NCBI GenBank assembly: GCA_000697335.1
Contig: JNEM01012631.1
Location: 1-16,731 of the forward strand
Source of the DNA: Conidiobolus incongruus B7586
Taxonomy: Eukaryota; Entomophthoromycota; Entomophthoromycetes; Entomophthorales; Conidiobolaceae
Length of the DNA: 16,731 nt
Direction: 5' to 3'
This document shows, in pieces, positions 11,468-16,731 of the stretch. Below the pieces are notes generated by a model. The model ran no database searches. It had not been told where the DNA came from and worked only from the letters and a program-made list of their open reading frames with translations. How positions within the stretch are numbered: the stretch's first letter is position 1; each line of letters starts with the position of its first letter. Both the position numbers and the translations under genes were made by a program.

Positions 11468-11734
11468 GACCATATGATAATACTAAAAGATTCAAATAAT
11501 TTCAAAATCTTCAAAATCGGTGTTTTGAATTATCAGTAATAGTGGTAATATATTTACATTATGATCATTTTTGCCTTGCAATTGTGTATTTTTGAAAGAT
11601 AAAGCCAATCAGGAATGTTTAATTAAAAATGGTAATATTGTGAACAAAGTACTTAATTAGGAAATTACAATTTTTAATTTTTCTGAAAAAGCAAATTCAT
11701 GAAAGTCTTCAATAACTCTTATTTAAAGAAAAAT

Positions 11735-12195
11735 GATTATCACCAATCGAGTGACGGACGGACATTAAGCTTTCACGTATCTCTCGAATAGGTGGCTATA
11801 CTATCGAGCGAGTTTCCCTACTTAACCCCGAACATTTACTAGCATGAGATTTATCTAACCCCGTTGGGAATGAATCTGCTGAGGACTATAAAAGCTTACA
11901 TAAGTTCACTAATAAAAAATGACAAATTAGTTATTCTCAAATTAGGCAACTAACGGTTGTTCAATTCATTTATTTTGAAACGTGTTTATTTTGGTTAAAC
12001 CGATCCACACACAATGCCTGACTTAGCTCTAGTAGATCCTAGAGCAACCCCATTCGATGAAGTAGCTAGGGTTCGTCTAGCCACCTAGCTCGTAGCTGCT
12101 GCTCCCAATATAGTGGGAAAAGTACTCACCTATTTGGATACTACGATTGTCAAAACGGTAATGGAAATCGGACTGTCGTTGTTACTTGAGACAAC
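11735..12195 (+). other. Unidentified island of higher G+C, part 2, with a promoter-like start
   Basis: A second compositionally distinct block, separated from part 1 by about 260 bases of AT-rich DNA. It has a clean TATAAAAG at 11887-11894 and an ATG at 12014 preceded by CACACACA, followed by a short codon-like stretch beginning MPDLALVDPRATPF that I do not recognise. The order of a TATA box, a leader of about 100 bases and then a coding-like start resembles the 5' part of a gene or of a mobile element. No diagnostic domain is visible, so I do not assign a family. If it is an element with capsid-type genes, it is a broken fragment. Confidence 0.45.
11887..11894 (+). promoter_or_regulatory. 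TATA box in island part 2
   Basis: TATAAAAG lies in locally mixed sequence, about 120 bases before the ATG at 12014. It matches the pol II consensus better than the A/T words elsewhere and sits in G+C-richer DNA, so chance is less likely. Whether anything is still transcribed from it cannot be told. Confidence 0.45.
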
Positions 12196-13277
12196 AATAA
12201 TAATGAATTTTTATAACTTTGGTTGTAATGATATATTTTTAAATGGAAAAAATTAATATCTGATTATGGAGTGAATAAAATTTTCAAGTTGATCCACTTG
12301 AACTAAATTGAAAACTTTAATTTCTAATCCCATCTCACTCTGAATTTTGTTGATTCATAAAAATCAAAATAATTTGAAATTATTTTTAATACAAATTCAA
12401 TCTGGGATTTTATAAAAAACATGACTATATTATTATATATAGAGTCCAAGTTAAAAAATAATTCATAATATCAAAATCAATTACTATCTTTCTATTAAAA
12501 CCAAATTTATTCTAGCTATTCAATGATTATTAAATTATATACTGATTTTAAAATCAAATAGTTTTAACTTATGACTAAGTTTCCAATTTGAGGAGATCAT
12601 CACTTGATTTGATTTGATATTTTCCAACTTCATATATTTCAAAGTTTTATTTAATATATAAAATAGTAAAGAATATGTTATATTTGATGTTTAGTATTAT
12701 GGAATTAAAATCAGAATTCAATTTCGATTATTTAAATATTATTTTAATAAACTTAATTCAAAATTCAAAGAATTATAATACTTAATATTATAATATCTTG
12801 TTTTAGATTATTAAAATAAATTGTAAATTATCAAATATAAAGTGTGAATTGAGTATAAAATAATTAGATGAAAATGAAATAATAATGATATAATAATATA
12901 ATGAAGTTGAAAAAAATTATATAGAGAAATATTAATTAGGATTATGTATATTAATAAAATTGATACAAAGGATTTTTAAAGTAAAAATTAAATTAAATCA
13001 TAATATTTAAATCTCTTATTAAAAATTTAGGATATATACATCAATATAATATATGGAGAAAACTATTCACTCTTTAAATAAATATAATCTTGATTTTAAT
13101 CTTGTATGAAATTGATTTAAATTGTAGACAGGTTAAAATTTGTTATTTAAAGTGATTCTCATATTCAACATATTTCAAAATTTCACTCAATTAAACATTT
13201 AAATCGATTCAAAGCAAGGATTATTATTATTATTAATTTCAAATAAAATCAATAAATTAAATTTGATTTAAAGTTTG
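12196..13277. other. AT-rich intergenic DNA
   Basis: I see no open frame of note and no protein motif on either strand. Composition returns abruptly to A/T-run DNA after the island. The right end leads into the relic promoter of pseudogene B. Confidence 0.6.
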
Positions 13278-13286
13278 TTTATATAG
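13278..13286 (+). promoter_or_regulatory. Relic TATA box of pseudogene B
   Basis: TTTATATAG lies about 75 bases before the ATG at 13359-13361, the same spacing as in intact copy 2. Pseudogene A has a similar TATATAG word upstream of its lost start. The duplicated unit therefore probably included promoter DNA, which argues against origin by reverse transcription of a processed mRNA. Confidence 0.45.
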
Positions 13287-13306
13287 TGATTCGAAAAGTT
13301 GTATCG

Positions 13307-13330
13307 AAAATCAAAATCAAAATCAAAATC
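13307..13330 (+). repeat. AAAATC hexamer repeat, four perfect units
   Basis: Four tandem AAAATC units lie in the leader region between the relic TATA box and the ATG of pseudogene B. The intact copies have no such repeat in their leaders, so it arose after this copy separated. Confidence 0.85.
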
Positions 13331-13358
13331 ATCCATTCAATAACTTAACCAACTAATT

Positions 13359-14399
13359 ATGATTAATCGAAGAAAATTCAACGAAATCGACGCTTGGGCT
13401 TGCAATGGTAAATAATAAAATTATCCCCTTCACTTACAAGGATTGACCTATCCGTGAAAATGATGTTGAAGTTCAGATCTCTCACTGCGGCATCTGTGGT
13501 AGTGATATTCATACCATAGACAGTGTCTGGGGACCTTCTGACTACCAAGTTGTTACTGGTCAAGAAATTATTGGAATTGTAACTGCTGCTGGGCCCAAAC
13601 TCTCTCATATCAAAGTTGGAGATCGAGTTGGAGTTGGTGCTCAATCTGGTGCATGCTTGAAACCTGACTGTAAACAATATCCTAAAGGAATCGATAATCT
13701 TTGTTCACAAAGAGTCTTGACTTACAATGACAGGTGATCTGATAATGAAAAGACTTATGGTGGCTACGCTGAAGCTATTCGTATTCAGAGTAATCATGCC
13801 ATGAAGATCCCCGACGATCTCCCATCAGAATACGCTCTCCATTGATGTGTGTTGGTGCTACTGTTTTCGCTCCTATAGCTAAATATAATATTAAGAAAGG
13901 TGATACTGCTGGTATCATTGGTATTGGGGGATTAGGTCATTTAGCATTACAATTCGCTAACAAGCTTGGTGCTGAAGTTTATGCTTTGTCCAGATCTGGA
14001 AACAAGAAGGAAAAGTGTCTGAAATTAGGGGCCACCTACTTCTTGAACACCACCAACCCAGAAGAAATCGCAAACTTGAAAGATAAACTCAGGTACTTTA
14101 TAATTAACAGCAATACTGATGATGATCTATGGGATTAATGTGCTAATTTCATCCAGCCTGAAGGTAAAATCATACTTCTTGCAGTTCCTAAAGCACCTAT
14201 AAGTATTAATGCAGGCATCCTGGTGATGAAAGCCATTGCTATAACAGGATCAGCAATTGGTTCAATTCATGAGTTAGATTTTACCGCCAAACACGATATT
14301 CGACCATTAATTCAAGGATTCCTAATGACTCAAGTCAACGAAGGTATGCAATATATCAGAGATGGTAAAGTCAGATACAGAGCCATCCCCAAAAACTAA
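13359..14399 (+). pseudogene. Zinc alcohol dehydrogenase pseudogene B, nearly full length
   Basis: This copy aligns with the intact genes from ATG (13359) to a normal stop (14397-14399). Its length of 1041 bases is fully explained by one extra N-terminal codon, a two-base deletion near 13413-13424, a one-base deletion near 13834-13841 and a four-codon in-frame deletion near 14270. It also has in-frame stops at 13444-13446 (for an arginine), 13735-13737 (TGA for a tryptophan) and 14136-14138 (TAA for glutamine). GHE has become GQE, so a catalytic-zinc histidine is lost, and the third structural cysteine is tyrosine. Long stretches remain good, including the Rossmann half (IIGIGGLGHL, YALSRSGNKK). 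An open stretch at 13842-14138 is only a surviving piece of it. It stands in the opposite orientation to the other copies and decayed more recently or more slowly than pseudogene A. Confidence 0.95.
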
Positions 14400-15640
14400 G
14401 CATATTTACTTTACTTTCCTTTTGAATTTTTATTAAATATTTAATAAAAAATGCTAGTATCATCATCATTTTACAATTCATTAACATTTTTGAGTATTTT
14501 TGAGCAAATTACTAGTTTGGTTATAAATCTGTTTGAATTGATCACTTAGTACTATCAAACAATTTTACATCAATTATATATAAAAGTATCTATTTTAATT
14601 AAATACTTAATATATCTTCATGATACTGAAAAATTATCAATGTATAATATTCTATTATAATTTTGATTCATCTAAATCTAGGGAAATAAATGTTTTATAA
14701 TTATATTTAAAATCAAATCAATAGAAATCCAATAAAATTTTATATAACTTTTGCATTATAATTTATCTAATTAATGGATTTCTTAATATACTGGTGTCAG
14801 TAAACTGAATTATAAATTTCCGTTGATATAAACTAAAGATGATTTTATTATTAATCATTCCAAAAAAAACATTATCAATATACCATTATTAAGAATAAAA
14901 TACGAGGAGTTAAATTTTTAGCCTATTATAACTTTCTATTTTAATTCATAGAATATTAAGTATACCTTAAGTGTATATTATAGAATTTTCTTTTAAATAA
15001 GTTTAAAATCAATTATTTATTAATCAAGTTTGTATTATAAAGTTTTATTAGTAATTTCAAATATATTCAAATTCACAGTTCAAAACAAAAATATTAGGAT
15101 AAAAAATTAAAAAAAATTTAATATCTAAGATTAGATATAGAAAATTAAACATTTTGAACTTAATTTCATTTCAAAAATTAATCAAGCATATTTTCCATAC
15201 ATATTCCTAGTTTTTGGCATAAATGTAATACAATAAATACTATAGAGAAATATTTTATTAAATTTAATAAAAGATATTATTTATATCGAGTTTTGAATAT
15301 GTCGAATTTCATGCATGGGTTTATACTGATAGCTTTAAATTTATCAACTTCACCTACAATTTTAGGTATTTAATTGAAGTATATATATAAACATTAATGA
15401 GCCTGCTAGGGTATTTATATCAATAAATTGTTTATTCTCATTATATAATGATTTAAATAATATTGCTGAAATATTATGAGATTGAAGATTTAATCACTAG
15501 TAAAGATTCTCTTTTGTTATTTTTAATTATTTTAGTTAATATTTAAATTATTACTTTGTAATTTAAATAATAGGAATTTTTTGTGATTGAAAAAAAGTAA
15601 ACATTTTAATATATAAAAAGTAAAAATAAATATATAATAT
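14400..15640. other. AT-rich intergenic DNA between pseudogene B and the mariner fossil
   Basis: No gene or motif is recognisable on either strand. The right end (about 15570-15640) should contain the 3' untranslated end and perhaps the terminal repeat of the mariner element. A run around 15578-15608 weakly resembles the inverted DNA at the window's right edge, but low complexity prevents a firm call. Confidence 0.55.
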
Positions 15641-16678
15641 AAAATTAATAATTTCCTTTATTTCTAATAACTTTTTGCTATACTTTTGGCAAAAATCTAA
15701 CACTTAAAAACAGTTCTTTTTATTAAAGTCTGAAATTTGATGTTTTACAAACCAATTAAATTTTCTTGTAGAAATTTTCTTTCTTGTAAGCTGGTTTTTT
15801 AATTACCTAAAACAATTATAATCACATAAGTTATAATCTAAAGAATATACTAGATATGGTAGTTTTTTCTAGTTATTTTTAATTAGAAAATTTTTTACAA
15901 CTTTAGATTTATGTATTTTATAATTATCATGCAAAATATTAGGTTTTCTTAAATTTTATTGAGAATACCAATTAAAAATAGTTTTATTTAAAAAAGAAAT
16001 ATAAATTTTACTATTAATTAATTTTCCTTTAAAAACTAAATAAAAATAGTATATGTTATTATAATTTATTATAAAAATTAATATTTATTTATCAACAAAG
16101 AGTTTATTTAAAGGAATTTATAAAGGGGGTTGATTTAACTTAATTTAACATTTTGATTTATGTTTTAATAAAGGATTATACAAAAAAATTTAAGATTTAT
16201 TAATTATAATAGTTTGCTGTAAAAAGCTTGGTTTCTAGCTATACCTTAGTAAGTTTTATTTAGCAATAGCTACTTTAGCTTTTTTTTAAGTTTTAGTTAA
16301 ATTATAAGGTACCTATTTTATATTTTTATTAATTAATTTTAATTTAAACTTTAATATATATAAAATACTTATGTAACTAATATTAAAGTGTCTTGATAAT
16401 TCTCTAGTTGAAATAAAAAGGTATTTTTTAATATGTTTTTTTACTTTATTAACAATTAAAAGAGTAATAGTTAAAATTAGTTTTTTAGATTTTAAAAAGT
16501 TTTAGGTAGTTTTTTTTCTAGCTTTAAAGTAATTTACCTAGCAATAAATTGTTAATTTAAATAATACTTCATTATTAAAAGCTGTTTATAAATTTTAAAT
16601 GATTTTAAAAGGTTTATGGTTAAGTTTTACTAATACTAAAATAAAAAACTTTTGATGGTTACTATTTAGTTTAAGTAT
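15641..16678 (-). mobile_element. Fossil mariner-family (D34D) DNA transposon, transposase region
   Basis: One minus-strand frame reads as a mariner transposase for about 346 codons with no frameshift but about 16 stop codons. N-terminal DNA-binding part: LTIYC then VNYFKA, followed by ISTRELSRHFNISYISILYI, a good second helix-turn-helix. Linker: VPYNLT, matching the mariner WVPHEL motif with its tryptophan now a stop. Catalytic domain: KPSFLQQ, then the TGDE site, now INKS, so the first Asp reads Asn (16199-16201). Next is ILHDN with the second Asp at 15926-15928, then LPYLVYSLDYNLCDY with the third Asp at 15821-15823. The last two are separated by exactly 34 residues, which is diagnostic of the mariner clade rather than Tc1 (D34E) or pogo. 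The tail VLDFCQKY matches the usual end. The start lies near 16680 or beyond; terminal repeats are not established. It is dead. Confidence 0.85.
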
Positions 16679-16731
16679 AATTAAATTAAACAACTAATTT
16701 TAAAAAATTATTTTTTTTAATTAAAAAAGTT

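Larger units (their letters stand above)
11145..11475. other. Unidentified island of higher G+C, part 1
   Basis: About 330 bases with far more G+C and sequence complexity than the DNA on either side. It contains a perfect CACGTG (11175-11180) and two small perfect hairpins (11251-11263 and 11450-11467). One plus-strand frame stays open for about 43 codons, from about 11172 to 11300, with words such as GQRQL and RYFRGV, but I recognise no family. It has no tRNA fold or pol III boxes that I can defend. Possible explanations are a fragment of a mobile element, an RNA gene, or a remnant of an unrelated gene. I cannot choose among them from the sequence alone. Confidence 0.5.

Noticed and set aside
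11145-11475. tRNA, 5S or other pol III gene in the island
   Set aside because: There is no cloverleaf, no convincing A and B boxes and no T-run terminator at the right edge; only two short hairpins are visible.
11145-12195. Long terminal repeat or other retroelement ends in the G+C-richer islands
   Set aside because: The promoter-like TATA box is suggestive, but I see no matching second terminal copy, no primer-binding site I can defend and no diagnostic domain, so no family is assigned.
13405-13430. A small intron as an explanation for the shared two-base length difference in pseudogenes A and B
   Set aside because: The gap is only two bases, no GT...AG pair flanks it, both intact copies are intron-free, and both pseudogenes carry many other lesions.
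13842-14138. Open frame of 98 codons starting MMCVGATVF that could be called a small gene
   Set aside because: It is the surviving middle of pseudogene B between a one-base deletion and an in-frame stop. It starts inside the catalytic domain and lacks the zinc-binding half.
13278-14399. Processed (reverse-transcribed) origin for pseudogene B
   Set aside because: There is a TATA-like relic at the promoter distance seen in the intact genes and no poly(A) tail after the stop. Lack of introns is uninformative because the parents also lack them.
15578-16731. Terminal inverted repeats of the mariner element, comparing 15578-15608 with the inverted right edge of the window
   Set aside because: There is some resemblance (T run, ATT, A run), but both are low-complexity A/T DNA and need a gap to align. 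The true right end may lie outside the window.

Overview
The window is very AT-rich eukaryotic DNA. By eye the intergenic DNA is about 15-20% G+C and the two intact genes about 40%. I see no prokaryotic operon structure, no ribosome binding sites, and no RNA gene I can defend. The intact genes are single-exon and have TATA boxes about 60-85 bases before their start codons. Their proteins belong to the ADH6/cinnamyl-alcohol-dehydrogenase branch of zinc alcohol dehydrogenases. The protein type and base composition suggest a fungus, possibly an early-diverging AT-rich lineage. That placement is an inference.

Layout, left to right. 1-1809: AT-rich DNA without a recognised gene. 1810-2862 (minus): intact NADP-type zinc alcohol dehydrogenase, copy 1. 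2863-6054: AT-rich spacer. 6055-7104 (minus): a badly decayed copy of the same gene (pseudogene A). 7105-8934: AT-rich spacer with microsatellites. 8935-9987 (minus): intact copy 2, about 77% identical to copy 1 by hand count. 9988-11140: spacer. 11145-12195: two short islands of higher G+C and complexity that I cannot identify. 12196-13277: spacer. 13359-14399 (plus): a milder pseudogene of the same family (pseudogene B). 14400-15640: spacer. 15641 to about 16680 (minus): the fossil of a mariner transposase with a D34D spacing and about 16 stop codons but no frameshift over some 346 codons.

How the parts relate. The locus is a dispersed gene family with two live and two dead members. The two intact genes would encode near-duplicate cytosolic, NADP-dependent reductases or dehydrogenases for aldehydes and alcohols. 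The two pseudogenes share a two-base deletion at the same site, an extra N-terminal codon and several substitutions that the intact copies lack. They therefore look like two descendants of one already broken or separately evolving copy, now in opposite orientations. The mariner fossil at the right edge is the clearest overlooked element, because its stop codons hide it from simple ORF searches.
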